A DNA stretch of 64,000 bases from Oxalobacter formigenes (GTDB lineage Bacteria; Pseudomonadota; Gammaproteobacteria; Burkholderiales; Burkholderiaceae_D), in contig NZ_CP018787.1 in the NCBI RefSeq assembly GCF_002127965.1, forward strand, positions 744,001-808,000, written 5' to 3'. This document shows positions 48,967-59,977 of this stretch, piece after piece; positions within the stretch are counted from its first letter, which is position 1, and the number at the start of each line of letters is the position of its first letter. The translations under genes and the position numbers were made by a program. The notes beneath the pieces were generated by a model that made no database searches, was not told the origin of the DNA, and saw only the letters and a program-made list of their open reading frames with translations.

Positions 48967-49602
48967 ATGAATGCCATGCAACTGACAAACGTTCTCTTTT
49001 ATGTGTTTGGCGCCATTATGGTACTGGCGGCGTTGCGCGTCATTACGTCGCGACATCCTGTGCATGCCGTGCTGTATCTTGTCCTTTCTTTTTTCACCGG
49101 GGCGGCGATCTGGATACTGCTGAAAGCGGAATTTCTCGCCCTGATCCTGCTTCTGGTTTATGTCGGGGCTGTCATGGTGCTCTTCCTTTTCGTCGTCATG
49201 ATGATGGATCTGGATCTGACCGAACTGAAAAGGGCAGCCAGAAAGAATATGATTTCCGCCACGATTGTGGGCGTGGCGATCGTGCTTGAAATGTCGGCGG
49301 TTCTTTTCCGCGGCTTCTGGATGATTGATTCACACGTTCCGAAAAGTGCGTCGAAAATCGGATTGACGGCGGAGATCGGGAAAGCCCTGTTTACCGATTA
49401 TCTCTTCAATGTTGAAATTGCAGCGATCATCCTGCTTGTCGCGCTGATCGCGGCCGTGACACTGACGTTTAGGAAAAGAACGGACGCCAAATATACGTCG
49501 GCCAACAAGGCCATTCATGTCCGGGCTGAAGACAGGATACGCATTGTCGAGATGAAAGCGGAAACGTTTGAACAGGAAACCAAACGGGAGGATGCGCCAT
49601 GA
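48967..49602 (+). CDS. nuoJ: NADH-quinone oxidoreductase subunit J
   Basis: A 211-residue membrane subunit with five helices; the conserved [18 protein letters not shown] segment contains the pi-bulge helix that flexes in coupling. A basic cytoplasmic tail of about 45 residues follows. Its stop overlaps the nuoK start region. Confidence 0.94.
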   Translation: MNAMQLTNVLFYVFGAIMVLAALRVITSRHPVHAVLYLVLSFFTGAAIWILLKAEFLALILLLVYVGAVMVLFLFVVMMMDLDLTELKRAARKNMISATIVGVAIVLEMSAVLFRGFWMIDSHVPKSASKIGLTAEIGKALFTDYLFNVEIAAIILLVALIAAVTLTFRKRTDAKYTSANKAIHVRAEDRIRIVEMKAETFEQETKREDAP

Positions 49603-49910
49603 TGACCGTTTCACTGGTGCATTATCTGATTCTGGCGGCGATCCTGTTTTCGATCGGGGTGATGGGCATTTTCATCAACCGGCGTAATCTGATCATGTTG
49701 TTGATGTCGATTGAGCTGATGCTGTTGGCGATCAATCTGAATTTCATCGCCTTTTCCCACTATCTCGGGGATATTGCCGGACAGGTTTTCGTGTTTTTCA
49801 TCCTGACGGTAGCCGCTTCGGAAACGGCAATCGGTCTGGGAATACTGGTGGTTCTTTTCAGGCGGATCAGTTCGGTCAAGACCGACGATCTGGATAGCCT
49901 GAAGGGATGA
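49599..49910 (+). CDS. nuoK: NADH-quinone oxidoreductase subunit K
   Basis: A 103-residue subunit with three helices and the two conserved membrane glutamates of proton transfer ([12 protein letters not shown] and [10 protein letters not shown]). Two adjacent ATG codons can serve as start; the first is 7 bases past GGGAGG. Confidence 0.95.
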   Translation: MMTVSLVHYLILAAILFSIGVMGIFINRRNLIMLLMSIELMLLAINLNFIAFSHYLGDIAGQVFVFFILTVAASETAIGLGILVVLFRRISSVKTDDLDSLKG

Positions 49911-49962
49911 CGTGATTATATGAACGCAAGCATTTACAGAATAATTTAAGGAAAGAACGGGA

Positions 49963-52095
49963 ATGCCGGATCAACTGAACGTCCATTTATTGCTGGCTGC
50001 GCTTTTGGCGCCGCTGGCGGGCGCATTGATCGCCGGCCTGATGGGTTCGATGTTCGGAGGCCATCTCATCCGCCGGAGAACGTCGAAAGCTGTCACGGTT
50101 TTGGGTGTGGCCATTTCGTTCGTCTGTTCATTGTTGATTTTGCTGGAAGTCATTTCCGGAGCGGAGTTCAACGGGCCGGTCTATACATGGGCGACTATCG
50201 GGAATCTGAAACTGGAAATCGGTTTTCTGGTCGATAAGCTGACAGCCATGATGATGGTCGTCGTCACCTTCATTTCCCTGCTGGTCCACATCTATTCGAT
50301 GGGCTATATGGAAAACGACGACAACGTCAGCCGCTTTTTCTCGTATATATCCCTCTTTACCTTTTCCATGCTCTCGCTCGTGATGAGCAACAATTTCCTG
50401 CAGCTTTTCTTCGGTTGGGAAGCGGTCGGACTCGTTTCCTATCTGCTGATCGGGTTCTGGCTGGAAAAACCGACGGCCGTGTCAGCCGGTTTGAAAGCTT
50501 TCCTCGTCAACCGTGTGGGCGATTTCGGGTTCATTATCGGGATCGGGCTGGTCTTTGCATTTGCCGGTTCGCTGAACTATCAGGACGTTTTCACCATACG
50601 TGAACAACTGGCGATGATGACTTTGCCGGGAACCGGCTGGCTCGTCATTACGGCGATTTGCCTCTTCCTTTTTGTCGGCGCAATGGGTAAATCGGCCCAA
50701 TTCCCGTTCCATGTCTGGCTGCCGGATTCGATGGAAGGCCCGACACCGATCTCCGCGCTGATCCATGCCGCCACGATGGTGACCGCCGGTATTTTCATGG
50801 TGGCACGTTTGTCGCCATTGTATGAATTGTCCGAGACGGCGCTTTCCGTCATGGTCGTTGTCGGTGCGATTTCGGCACTCTTTTTGGGACTGGTCGCGAT
50901 GGTGCAGACCGACATCAAGCGGATCATTGCCTATTCGACCTTGTCGCAACTCGGTTATATGGTCGTCGCGCTCGGAGTTTCGGCCTATTCTGTCGCCGTT
51001 TTCCACCTGATGACGCATGCATTCTTCAAGGCTTTGCTTTTCCTTGCTGCTGGTTCGGTCATTCTGGGCATGCATCACGATCAGGATATCCGGAACATGG
51101 GCGGCTTGCGCAAATACATGCCGCTGACATGGATAACGGCACTGATCGGTTCTTTGGCCCTGACTGGCGTGCCTTTCTTTTCCGGTTTCTATTCCAAGGA
51201 AACGATTATCGGCGCGGTCAGGGCATCATCCGTGACCGGTTCGACTGTCGCTCTGGTCGCCGTTATTGCCGGTTTGTTCGTTACCGGTTTTTATACGTTC
51301 AGGCTGTTTTTCTATGTTTTTCACGGAAAAGAACGCTTCCAGCGGCAGCAACTGGTCAATCTGAAGACGGCTGAAAAGGAAAAAATCCCGCAGGGCAATA
51401 TCATCGGCCTGCTTCCCGGCGAAAAACCACAGGAATCGTCCTGGATCATCCGCTTGCCGCTCATACTGTTGGCGATTCCGTCGGTCATCGCCGGATATTT
51501 CATGATCGAGCCGATGGTGTTCGGTAATTTTTTCGAGGACGTGATTTTCGTCGATAACGAGAAGCATGCGGGTATGCAGGCGCTGGCGCTTCATTTCGAT
51601 AATGCCCTGTCGATGACTTTGCATGAAATCATGACACCGACTTTCTGGCTGGCGATAGCCGGTATTGCGATGGCATGGTATTTCTACATGGGCAATCCGG
51701 TGGTTCCGATCCGCCTGCGGCGCCGGTTCCGCTTCCTGCACCGGCTGCTGGTTGAACAGTATTATCTGGACAAATTGTATGAAAGAGTATTTGTGAACGG
51801 CACCTTGTGGCTGGGCAATGTCCTGTGGAAGAAAATTGACGAAACACTGATCGACGACTGGATTATTTCCCGCTTCTTTGTGAAAGGAACGAAAAAGCTC
51901 GGACGTGTCGTGTTCAAGGTGGTCGATGTCGTCATGATCGACGGTGTGCTGGTAAACGGGGGATCGAAAATGGTGGGCTGGATCGCCTCTATCGTCCGGC
52001 ACTTCCAGTCGGGCTATCTGTACCATTACGTTTTTGCCATGATTATCGGCCTGTTGTGCCTGCTGTTCTGGTTTGTTCCCATCAGTTTGAGATAA
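49963..52095 (+). CDS. nuoL: NADH-quinone oxidoreductase subunit L
   Basis: A 710-residue antiporter-like subunit. Key charged helices are FGWEAVGLVSYLLIGFW (Glu) and MGKSAQFPFHVWLPDSMEGP (Lys), both in the Mrp-type core. The C-terminal part includes the lateral amphipathic helix that lies along NuoM and NuoN. A 52-base spacer separates it from nuoK, the largest inside the operon. Confidence 0.96.
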   Translation: MPDQLNVHLLLAALLAPLAGALIAGLMGSMFGGHLIRRRTSKAVTVLGVAISFVCSLLILLEVISGAEFNGPVYTWATIGNLKLEIGFLVDKLTAMMMVVVTFISLLVHIYSMGYMENDDNVSRFFSYISLFTFSMLSLVMSNNFLQLFFGWEAVGLVSYLLIGFWLEKPTAVSAGLKAFLVNRVGDFGFIIGIGLVFAFAGSLNYQDVFTIREQLAMMTLPGTGWLVITAICLFLFVGAMGKSAQFPFHVWLPDSMEGPTPISALIHAATMVTAGIFMVARLSPLYELSETALSVMVVVGAISALFLGLVAMVQTDIKRIIAYSTLSQLGYMVVALGVSAYSVAVFHLMTHAFFKALLFLAAGSVILGMHHDQDIRNMGGLRKYMPLTWITALIGSLALTGVPFFSGFYSKETIIGAVRASSVTGSTVALVAVIAGLFVTGFYTFRLFFYVFHGKERFQRQQLVNLKTAEKEKIPQGNIIGLLPGEKPQESSWIIRLPLILLAIPSVIAGYFMIEPMVFGNFFEDVIFVDNEKHAGMQALALHFDNALSMTLHEIMTPTFWLAIAGIAMAWYFYMGNPVVPIRLRRRFRFLHRLLVEQYYLDKLYERVFVNGTLWLGNVLWKKIDETLIDDWIISRFFVKGTKKLGRVVFKVVDVVMIDGVLVNGGSKMVGWIASIVRHFQSGYLYHYVFAMIIGLLCLLFWFVPISLR

Positions 52096-52113
52096 AAGTT
52101 TGATCGGATAAAT

Positions 52114-53607
52114 ATGCCTAATCTGTCGTATTCAGCCTTTCCAGTCCTGTCGCTAGCGATCTGGTGCCCGGTGTTTTTCGGCTTGCTGGTACTCGTGACC
52201 GGGAAGGATGAAAGAGCCTTGTTCGTTCGCTGGCTGTCGCTTCTCGGCGCGGTGGTCAGTTTTGCCGTTACCTTGCCACTGGCGATCCATTTCGACAGAA
52301 GCGCACACGGCATGCAATTCGTCGAGCGGCATTCATGGATCAAACTCTTTCATGTTGAGTACGCGCTGGGTGTGGACGGGATTTCCATGTGGTTCGTCCT
52401 GTTGTCGGCGCTGATTACGCTGATCGTCGTCATTGCTGGATGGAACGTCATCCAGAAACAGATCGCGCAATACATGGGGGCTTTCCTGATCCTGTCCGGC
52501 CTGATGATCGGTGTGTTCTCGACGTTTGACGGGCTTTTGTTTTACGTTTTCTTCGAGGCGACCCTGATCCCAATGTTCGTCATAATCGGCGTATGGGGTG
52601 GTGAACGGCGTGTTTATGCAGCGTTCAAGTTTTTCCTGTATACCTTCTTCGGGTCGCTGCCGATGCTGATCGGTATCCTGTACCTCTATCTCCAAACGAA
52701 CAGTTTCAATATCTTTACCTGGTATAACGCGCCGATTCCCCTGAACGTGCAGATATGGCTTTTCATCGCGTTTTTGACGGCCTTTGCCGTCAAGGTTCCG
52801 ATGTGGCCGGTACACACCTGGTTGCCCGATGCCCACGTCGAGGCGCCAACGGGTGGCTCGGTCATTCTTGCTGCCCTCATGCTGAAGCTGGGTGCTTATG
52901 GTTTTATCCGTTTTTCCCTGCCGATCCTGCCGGACGCCAGCCGGACGCTGGCATGGCTCATGATCGCGCTGTCGCTGATCGCCGTGATCTACATCGGGCT
53001 GGTCGCGCTTGTCCAGAAAGACATGAAGAAACTGATCGCCTATTCGTCCATTGCGCATATGGGCTTTGTGACGCTCGGTTTCTTCCTGTTTGAAAACATC
53101 ACCGTCGATGGGGCGCTGGTACAGATGATTTCGCACGGTTTCGTCTCGGCCGCCATGTTCCTCTGTGTCGGCGTACTTTACGACCGGATGCATACCCGCC
53201 AGATTGCCGATTACGGTGGCGTTGCCTTTGTCATGCCGCGTTTTGCGGCGTTCTTCGTTCTGTTTGCGCTGGCGAATTGCGGTTTGCCGGGAACGTCCGG
53301 TTTCGTGGGTGAAGTCATGGTCATTCTGGGAGCGGTGAAGGTCAATGTCTGGATCGGTGCCGCGGGTGCGCTGGCCCTGATTCTGGGCGCGGCTTATACG
53401 CTCTGGATGATCAAGCGTGTACTCTATGGGCCAATTGAAAACGAACAGGTTGCGGCATTGAAAGACATCAGTGCGAGGGAATTTTTCATGCTGGTGGTTC
53501 TGGGTGCTTTCGTGCTTGCGATTGGGATTTATCCTGCATGGGTGACCGATGTCATGCAGACGTCCGTTGCCGATCTGCTGGTGCATGTTTCGCAGTCCAA
53601 ACTGTAA
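52114..53607 (+). CDS. nuoM: NADH-quinone oxidoreductase subunit M
   Basis: A 497-residue antiporter-like subunit with about 14 helices. The conserved Glu is in YVFFEATLIPMF and the Lys in FAVKVPMWPVHTWLPDAHVE. It is one of three proton channels in the membrane arm. Confidence 0.96.
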   Translation: MPNLSYSAFPVLSLAIWCPVFFGLLVLVTGKDERALFVRWLSLLGAVVSFAVTLPLAIHFDRSAHGMQFVERHSWIKLFHVEYALGVDGISMWFVLLSALITLIVVIAGWNVIQKQIAQYMGAFLILSGLMIGVFSTFDGLLFYVFFEATLIPMFVIIGVWGGERRVYAAFKFFLYTFFGSLPMLIGILYLYLQTNSFNIFTWYNAPIPLNVQIWLFIAFLTAFAVKVPMWPVHTWLPDAHVEAPTGGSVILAALMLKLGAYGFIRFSLPILPDASRTLAWLMIALSLIAVIYIGLVALVQKDMKKLIAYSSIAHMGFVTLGFFLFENITVDGALVQMISHGFVSAAMFLCVGVLYDRMHTRQIADYGGVAFVMPRFAAFFVLFALANCGLPGTSGFVGEVMVILGAVKVNVWIGAAGALALILGAAYTLWMIKRVLYGPIENEQVAALKDISAREFFMLVVLGAFVLAIGIYPAWVTDVMQTSVADLLVHVSQSKL

Positions 53608-53624
53608 GAGGCGGATAAGACGAC

Positions 53625-55112
53625 ATGAATTCGATGAACCTGCTTCCCGCCCTGCCAGAACTGATACTGATCGCATCGGTACCGGCGATATTGCTTATCG
53701 ACCTGTTTTTGCCGCAAAACAGGCGGGATGTCACATTCGGTTTGTCGATATTGGCGATACTTGGCTGTATCGCCGTCACATTCATTTTTCCACAGGAAAA
53801 AAATATTGCCTATAGCTTCGGGGGGGCTTTCATTTCCGATGCCGTATCGATTCTGTTAAAGCTGTGTACTTATATCGCCATGCTATTCACGCTGGTATAT
53901 GCACGCCGCTATATCAATGAACGGAATCTGACCTCGGGTCATCTGGGTGGCGAGTTTTACAGCCTGTCTCTTTTTGCCATGCTCGGCATGATGGTCGTCA
54001 TTTCCGCTGCGGATTTTTTGACGATGTATCTGGGCATTGAACTGATGTCTTTTCCGCTCTATGCACTGGTGGCTTTGAAACGAAACGACAGCAAGGCCGT
54101 CGAGGCAGCAACCAAGTTTTTCATTCTGGGCGCGCTGGGTTCAGGCCTTTTGCTCTACGGGATTTCCATGCTTTACGGGGCGACAGGCTCGCTCGATTTT
54201 ATCGAAGTGGCAAGAATATCGGCTTACAGCGGTATCAGCCGGACGATTCTGGTTTTCGGTATCGTTTTCGTCGTGGCCGGTATCGCCTTCAAATTGGGTG
54301 CCGTACCGTTTCATATGTGGGTGCCAGACGTATTCGAAGGCGCGCCGACAGCCGTTACCCTGCTGATCGCCGGTGCACCGAAACTGGCCGGGTTTGCGAT
54401 CTGCCTGCGCATTCTGGTCGAAGCGCTGTTGCCACTGGCTTTCGATTGGCAGCAGATGCTGATGATCATTGCTATCCTGTCGATGGCACTGGGTAATGTC
54501 GCCGCGATCATGCAGAAAAACATCAAGCGCATGCTCGCCTATTCGACGATTGCCCAGATGGGGTACATGCTGCTGGGCATGCTGGCCGGAGTCAGGGAAG
54601 GGACTCGCGTCATCGCTTCCACTTTCGCGTACAGTTCGGCCATGTATTACACCATAGTCTACGTGCTGGCGACGCTCGGTGCGTTCGGCGTGATCCTGAT
54701 GATGTCCGGCAAGGGACTGGAAGCGGACAGACTGGACGATTTTCGTGGCCTGAACCGTCGCAATCCATGGTATGCCCTGATTATGCTCGTCTGCATGTTT
54801 TCTTTTGCCGGTGTTCCGCCGCTGGTCGGCTTTTTCGGCAAATTCGCCGTGTTTCAGGCACTGGTCGATGCAGGACTGATCTGGCTGGCAATCGTCGGGA
54901 TTGTCTTTGCCGTGATCGGCGCGTTTTATTATCTTCGGGTCGTCAAGTTCATGTATTTTGACGAGCCTGCGGATGAGCGGAAAATCAGCGTCCCGCTGGA
55001 TATGTCGGTTGCGCTTGGTGTCAATGGATTGCTGATCATCGTGCTGGGCATTTTGCCGGGCAGTCTGCTGGACTGGTGCGTGTTTGCCATCAACAGCGCT
55101 TTCCTGCTTTAA
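53625..55112 (+). CDS. nuoN: NADH-quinone oxidoreductase subunit N
   Basis: A 495-residue antiporter-like subunit with the conserved Glu in LGIELMSFPLYAL and Lys in FKLGAVPFHMWVPDVFEGAP. It closes the complex I operon. The next gene is aroC, without the small DUF2818 gene that I recall following nuoN in many Burkholderiales. Confidence 0.96.
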   Translation: MNSMNLLPALPELILIASVPAILLIDLFLPQNRRDVTFGLSILAILGCIAVTFIFPQEKNIAYSFGGAFISDAVSILLKLCTYIAMLFTLVYARRYINERNLTSGHLGGEFYSLSLFAMLGMMVVISAADFLTMYLGIELMSFPLYALVALKRNDSKAVEAATKFFILGALGSGLLLYGISMLYGATGSLDFIEVARISAYSGISRTILVFGIVFVVAGIAFKLGAVPFHMWVPDVFEGAPTAVTLLIAGAPKLAGFAICLRILVEALLPLAFDWQQMLMIIAILSMALGNVAAIMQKNIKRMLAYSTIAQMGYMLLGMLAGVREGTRVIASTFAYSSAMYYTIVYVLATLGAFGVILMMSGKGLEADRLDDFRGLNRRNPWYALIMLVCMFSFAGVPPLVGFFGKFAVFQALVDAGLIWLAIVGIVFAVIGAFYYLRVVKFMYFDEPADERKISVPLDMSVALGVNGLLIIVLGILPGSLLDWCVFAINSAFLL

Positions 55113-55216
55113 CCGGGTGTTGCGTCTGTCTGAAAGTAAACCGGCATTTATCGTGGCGCGTTTATAAACCGGGGATGTTAAAATCAGGTTAATTCAAATA
55201 TTTTACGGATCGAGCT

Positions 55217-56341
55217 ATGGCTGGCAATACTTTCGGAAAACTGTTTTCGGTAACGACGTTCGGGGAATCGCACGGCGCGGCCATTGGCTGTATTGTCGAC
55301 GGTTGCCCTCCGGGAATGGACTTGTCGGAAGACGATATCCAGCCTGAACTGGATCGCCGCAAACCCGGCACTTCCCGTTTCGTCACGCAGCGCCGTGAAC
55401 CGGATGCCGTCAAAATCCTGTCAGGCGTTTATCAGGGAAAAACCACCGGTACGCCGATAGCGCTTCTGATCGAAAATCAGGACCAGCGCAGCAAGGATTA
55501 CAGCAATATCGCCGACGTTTTTCGCCCCGGCCATGCCGATTATCCCTACTTTCTCAAATATGGCTTGCGCGACCCGAGAGGTGGTGGCCGTTCGTCAGCC
55601 CGTTTGACGGCTGTGACCGTTGCCGCAGCGGCGATTGCCAGAAAATGGCTGAAAAAACGTTACGGTGTCGAAATCAAAGCTTGTCTTTCCCAGCTGGGGG
55701 ATACGCCGATTCCATTCCAGTCATGGAATTTCACGTCGCACAATTTATTCTTTGCGGCGACGGATTCCAGCGCCTTGTTGAGTGCGCTCGAGGAAAAGAT
55801 GGACGCCTTGCGCAAAGCGGGCGATTCCATCGGCGCGAAAGTCGATATCATGGCGACCAAAGTGCCCGTCGGTCTTGGCAATCCGCTTTTTGAAAAACTC
55901 GACGCTGAAATCGCTGCTGCGATGATGGGCATCAATGCAGTCAAGGGTGTTGAAATCGGCGACGGTTTCGCTTCGGTTGCACAAAAAGGTTCCGAGCATG
56001 GCGATGAAATCACGCCTGATGGTTTCCAGACCAATCATGCGGGCGGTGTTCTGGGTGGAATTTCCACCGGTCAGGATATCCGTGTGTCCATCGCCATCAA
56101 GCCGACGCCTTCCATTCGTCTGCCACGCCAGTCGATTGACGGGCAGGGTGAGGCGGTCACTGTCGAAACGACAGGCCGCCACGATCCATGTGTCGGCATT
56201 CGGGCCGTTCCGGTCGCGGAAGCGATGCTGGCGCTGGTATTGATGGATGCCGTTTTGCAGCATCGTGCGCAGTGCGCCGACGTGCTTCCCCCGTTTCCTC
56301 CTGTCGAAGGAGATTTGCCGCAGTCCATCGACGGCGAATAA
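55217..56341 (+). CDS. aroC: Chorismate synthase
   Basis: A 374-residue enzyme with the family signatures [18 protein letters not shown] near residue 17, RGGGRSSAR near residue 123 and [16 protein letters not shown] near the C-terminus. It removes phosphate from EPSP to form chorismate using reduced FMN. It is the last step of the shikimate trunk. It starts 104 bases after nuoN and has no shikimate neighbours. Confidence 0.96.
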   Translation: MAGNTFGKLFSVTTFGESHGAAIGCIVDGCPPGMDLSEDDIQPELDRRKPGTSRFVTQRREPDAVKILSGVYQGKTTGTPIALLIENQDQRSKDYSNIADVFRPGHADYPYFLKYGLRDPRGGGRSSARLTAVTVAAAAIARKWLKKRYGVEIKACLSQLGDTPIPFQSWNFTSHNLFFAATDSSALLSALEEKMDALRKAGDSIGAKVDIMATKVPVGLGNPLFEKLDAEIAAAMMGINAVKGVEIGDGFASVAQKGSEHGDEITPDGFQTNHAGGVLGGISTGQDIRVSIAIKPTPSIRLPRQSIDGQGEAVTVETTGRHDPCVGIRAVPVAEAMLALVLMDAVLQHRAQCADVLPPFPPVEGDLPQSIDGE

Positions 56342-56362
56342 GGATGTTTACCGGATCGAGTC

Positions 56363-57523
56363 GTGTCAGACAATTCATGGCCTAAACAGTCGCTCGGTTT
56401 CGGCGCGTTTTATTTCAGCTATTACAGTTTCGTCGGTGTTTTCCCGACCTTCGTTTCCCTTTACCTGGCGTTCAGGGGTATCAGTGCGTTTGAAATCGGC
56501 ATTCTGATGTCGCTCATGCAGGCCATGCGTATTGTCGGGCCGAACCTGTGGGGATGGATGGCGGACTGGACAGGGCAGCGTGCCCGGGTGCTCCAGTTCA
56601 CGGCGGGCTCGGCGCTGATTGCATTCACCGGTTTCTTCTTCGGCGGCAGCTTCTGGTATTTCGCTTTTTTCATGATTGCCGTCAATCTGTTCACCAGTGC
56701 ACAAGGCCCCTTGTCCGATGCCCTGATCCTGTCGGAAATGCAGGGCAATATGTCCCGTTACGGGCAATTGCGTCTGTGGGGGTCGGTCGGCTATGTCTTC
56801 ATGACGGCGGCTTCCGGTTTTGTGCTGGACTGGACGGGGATCGGCCTCATGCCCTGGGTCGGTGCGGCCATTCTCGGAGCCGTTCTCGTCGTCAGCCTGT
56901 GCCTTTACCAGACGCCGCAAACACTTGTCGCCAAAAAAATGGTGTCGGTCTGGCAGGTGATGAGCCAGCGTGAAGTGATCGCTTTCATGGTTTCGGGCTG
57001 TTTTATGCTGGCGGCGCACTCGGCACTGTATGCGTTTTATTCGCTTTACCTGTCCGTGATCGGTTACAGCAGCGTCACGATCGGCATCATGTGGGCGATC
57101 GGCGCTTCCGCTGAAATCATTTTCTTCATCTATCAGGCACCGATCATGAAGCGCTTCGGTATCAAGGCCATTTTGCTGACGAGCCTCTTTCTGGCGGTCG
57201 TGCGTTTTGCCCTGATCGGGTTCGGGGCTGAGTCGTTCATCATTTTGCTGATCGCCCAGATTTTGCATGCCGCGACTTTCGGCTCGCATCACGTTGCCTC
57301 CATTTTAAGCATCCAGAAATGGTTTGCGGGTCCCTTGCAGGCGAGAGGACAAGCGCTCTTCATCAGCGCTTCCTACGGTGTCGGCGGTACGCTCGGCGGG
57401 TTCTTCCTGTCGTGGGTGTGGAAGGATTTCACGCCGGAAGCCGTTTACTGGGTCGCATCCGGTTTTGCACTCATCGCATTTCTTGCAGCATGGCAATCAT
57501 TTCGCTGGCAAGTGCCAAAATAA
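56363..57523 (+). CDS. MFS transporter (HcaT-like, MFS_1_like)
   Basis: A 386-residue carrier with about 12 helices starting at GTG. It begins SLGFGAFYFSYYSFVGVFPTF and has the loop WGWMADWTGQR near residue 67. These features place it near the 3-phenylpropionate/HcaT-like group, which is often linked to aroC in betaproteobacteria. The substrate cannot be told. It starts 21 bases after aroC and may be co-transcribed. Confidence 0.82.
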   Translation: MSDNSWPKQSLGFGAFYFSYYSFVGVFPTFVSLYLAFRGISAFEIGILMSLMQAMRIVGPNLWGWMADWTGQRARVLQFTAGSALIAFTGFFFGGSFWYFAFFMIAVNLFTSAQGPLSDALILSEMQGNMSRYGQLRLWGSVGYVFMTAASGFVLDWTGIGLMPWVGAAILGAVLVVSLCLYQTPQTLVAKKMVSVWQVMSQREVIAFMVSGCFMLAAHSALYAFYSLYLSVIGYSSVTIGIMWAIGASAEIIFFIYQAPIMKRFGIKAILLTSLFLAVVRFALIGFGAESFIILLIAQILHAATFGSHHVASILSIQKWFAGPLQARGQALFISASYGVGGTLGGFFLSWVWKDFTPEAVYWVASGFALIAFLAAWQSFRWQVPK

Positions 57524-57604
57524 AACGCAATAACCCTATGCTCTGTCAGGTTTGCCGCTGAATGTGGCATAATAATTTATTAGTCAACAAAGTATATAAG
57601 CATC

Positions 57605-59008
57605 ATGGCAAAAACTCTCTACGACAAACTCTGGGAATCCCATGTAGTGGATACGGAAAAAGACGGTACGACGATTTTGTATATCGATCGCCACCTTCTG
57701 CATGAAGTCACCAGCCCGCAGGCGTTTGAAGGACTGCGTATCGCAGGCCGCAAGCCCTGGAGGGATTCTGCCAATCTGCTGGTAGCCGATCACAATGTCT
57801 CGACGCAGAACCGCCAGGGTCCGATTGCCGACCCGATTTCACGTTTGCAGGTCGAAACGCTGGATATGAATGCAAAAGCGTTCAATCTGACCTATTTCAA
57901 CATGGCCGACAATCGTCAGGGCATCGTGCACGTCATCGGGCCTGAACAGGGTGCAACCCTTCCGGGCATGACTGTTGTCTGCGGCGATTCGCATACCTCG
58001 ACCCACGGCGCTTTCGGTTGTCTGGCTCATGGTATCGGTACGTCGGAAGTCGAACACGTTCTCGCAACCCAGACGCTTCTGGCGAAAAAATCGAAATCGA
58101 TGCTTGTTGAAGTCGAAGGGCAACTGGGCGAAGGCGTTACCGCGAAAGACATTGTACTGGCTGTCATCGGCAAGATCGGAACGGCCGGCGGTACCGGTTA
58201 TGCCATCGAGTTCGCTGGTTCCGCCATCCGTGGTTTGTCCATGGAAGGCCGGATGACCCTGTGCAATATGGCGATCGAGGCAGGTGCCCGTGCCGGTATG
58301 GTCGCCGTAGACGATACGACAATCGAATACGTCAGGGGCCGTCCATTCTCTCCGACAGGCGACCAGTGGGAAAAAGCGGTCGCATACTGGAAGACCCTGC
58401 ATTCCGATGAAGGCGCAAAATTCGACGCAGTCGTCAAACTGGATGCTTCCGAAATCCAGCCTCAGGTCACATGGGGTACGTCCCCGGAAATGGTGACTTC
58501 GGTTGATGGAAAAGTGCCTGATCCGGCCAACGAAGCCGATCCGATCCGCCGTGATGCGATCGTTCGCGCACTGAAGTACATGGATTTGCAGCCGAATATG
58601 CCCATCACGTCGATTGCCATCGACAAGGTTTTCATCGGTTCCTGCACCAATTCGCGTATCGAGGACCTGAGAGCGGCCGCAGCTGTCGTCAAGGGTAAAA
58701 AACGTGCCCCGAACGTGGCGCTGGCGATGGTTGTTCCCGGTTCCGGTCTCGTGAAAGAACAGGCGGAAAAAGAAGGTCTGGACAAGATCTTTATCGAAGC
58801 CGGTTTCGAATGGCGCGAACCGGGCTGCTCCATGTGTCTGGCGATGAACGACGACCGGCTCGCTCCGGGCGAACGTTGTGCATCCACGTCGAACCGGAAT
58901 TTTGAAGGACGACAAGGACAGGGTGGCAGAACCCATTTAGTATCACCTGCAATGGCAGCAGCAGCTGGCATTGCCGGACATTTTGTTGATGTGCGTGAAA
59001 ACCGTTAA
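57605..59008 (+). CDS. leuC: 3-isopropylmalate dehydratase large subunit
   Basis: A 467-residue aconitase-type subunit. 4Fe-4S ligands are in GSCTNSR and [25 protein letters not shown] is the substrate motif near residue 131. With LeuD it isomerises 2- to 3-isopropylmalate in leucine synthesis. The ribosome site before ATG is weak. leuA is not in the window. Confidence 0.96.
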   Translation: MAKTLYDKLWESHVVDTEKDGTTILYIDRHLLHEVTSPQAFEGLRIAGRKPWRDSANLLVADHNVSTQNRQGPIADPISRLQVETLDMNAKAFNLTYFNMADNRQGIVHVIGPEQGATLPGMTVVCGDSHTSTHGAFGCLAHGIGTSEVEHVLATQTLLAKKSKSMLVEVEGQLGEGVTAKDIVLAVIGKIGTAGGTGYAIEFAGSAIRGLSMEGRMTLCNMAIEAGARAGMVAVDDTTIEYVRGRPFSPTGDQWEKAVAYWKTLHSDEGAKFDAVVKLDASEIQPQVTWGTSPEMVTSVDGKVPDPANEADPIRRDAIVRALKYMDLQPNMPITSIAIDKVFIGSCTNSRIEDLRAAAAVVKGKKRAPNVALAMVVPGSGLVKEQAEKEGLDKIFIEAGFEWREPGCSMCLAMNDDRLAPGERCASTSNRNFEGRQGQGGRTHLVSPAMAAAAGIAGHFVDVRENR

Positions 59009-59023
59009 AAGAAGGAGAATAAG

Positions 59024-59143
59024 ATGAGAGCTTTGATCGCTGTTCTGGCAGCAGTGGCTTTTCTGGCGGGTTGCAATACCGTGCAAGGTGTAGGCAAGGA
59101 TGTGCAGAAAGCAGGTTCTGCCGTAGAAAAAGCTGCTAAATAA
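59024..59143 (+). CDS. Entericidin-type small lipoprotein
   Basis: A 39-residue lipoprotein: MRALIAVLAAVAFLAGC with lipobox Cys17, then NTVQGVGKDVQKAGSAVEKA, close to entericidins EcnA/EcnB. The ribosome site GGAG is 7 bases before ATG at 59024, and TAA ends it at 59143. It sits between leuC and leuD inside the leucine operon, as in several Burkholderiales. Entericidins are envelope lipoproteins tied to stress and, in E. coli, to bacteriolysis; why one is kept in a leu operon is not known. It is probably translated from the leu mRNA. Confidence 0.88.
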   Translation: MRALIAVLAAVAFLAGCNTVQGVGKDVQKAGSAVEKAAK

Positions 59144-59161
59144 ACGTTAGAAATAACGTTT
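59142..59161 (+). other. Stem-loop after the entericidin gene
   Basis: AAACGTTA-GAAA-TAACGTTT starts at the entericidin stop codon. The 8-bp A+T-rich stem with a GAAA tetraloop lacks a proper T-run, so it may be an mRNA-stability or partial-termination element between entericidin and leuD. Confidence 0.4.
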
Positions 59162-59263
59162 ATTCTGGAAGTGAATTTGTTTTGTTTTCGGCTTTCCGAC
59201 GCACTGGACAGGGAAGCCGGCTCTTTTGTTTTCGAACGAAAGACACATGGATTGATTTGAATC

Positions 59264-59911
59264 ATGGAAAAATTTACCGTACATACCGGATTGGTCGTGC
59301 CACTGGATCGTGTCAACGTGGACACGGATGCGATTATCCCCAAGCAGTTTCTGAAATCGATCAAGCGGACAGGCTTCGGCCCGAACCTGTTTGACGAATG
59401 GCGCTATCTCGATCATGGCGAGCCGGGTATGGACAATTCCATCCGTCCGGTCAATCCGGATTTCGTGTTGAATCAGCCGCGTTATGAAGGCGCCTCGATT
59501 TTGCTGGCACGCAAGAATTTCGGATGCGGTTCTTCCCGCGAGCATGCTCCCTGGGCCTTGCAACAGTATGGTTTCAAAGCCGTCATCGCACCGAGCTTTG
59601 CCGACATTTTCTTCAACAACTGTTTCAAGAACGGTTTTCTGCCGATTACCCTGTCGGAAGAACAGGTCGAGCAGCTGTTTACGGCCGTTGAAGCGAATCC
59701 GGGTTATCAGCTGACGGTCGATCTGGAAAAAATGGTCGTCAGAAACGATGACGCTTCCATCGCGTTCACTTTCGCGATTGACCCGTTCCGCCAATATTGC
59801 CTGATGAACGGTCTGGACGATATCGGCCTGACACTGCAAAAGGCGGACAAGATCCGGGAATACGAAAAACGCCATGTCGGCGAACAGCCCTGGCTGGCCA
59901 ATACGATTTGA
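59264..59911 (+). CDS. leuD: 3-isopropylmalate dehydratase small subunit
   Basis: A 215-residue swivel domain. The signatures are [17 protein letters not shown] near the N-terminus and [15 protein letters not shown] near residue 87. It pairs with LeuC to form the active site. leuB follows with a 66-base gap to its likely GTG start. Confidence 0.96.
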   Translation: MEKFTVHTGLVVPLDRVNVDTDAIIPKQFLKSIKRTGFGPNLFDEWRYLDHGEPGMDNSIRPVNPDFVLNQPRYEGASILLARKNFGCGSSREHAPWALQQYGFKAVIAPSFADIFFNNCFKNGFLPITLSEEQVEQLFTAVEANPGYQLTVDLEKMVVRNDDASIAFTFAIDPFRQYCLMNGLDDIGLTLQKADKIREYEKRHVGEQPWLANTI

Positions 59912-59977
59912 TTGTTTTATAAATACATAAAAACGGTTCTTCCCGACGAAGGCGGAACCCCATACGAGAGGAAAGAC

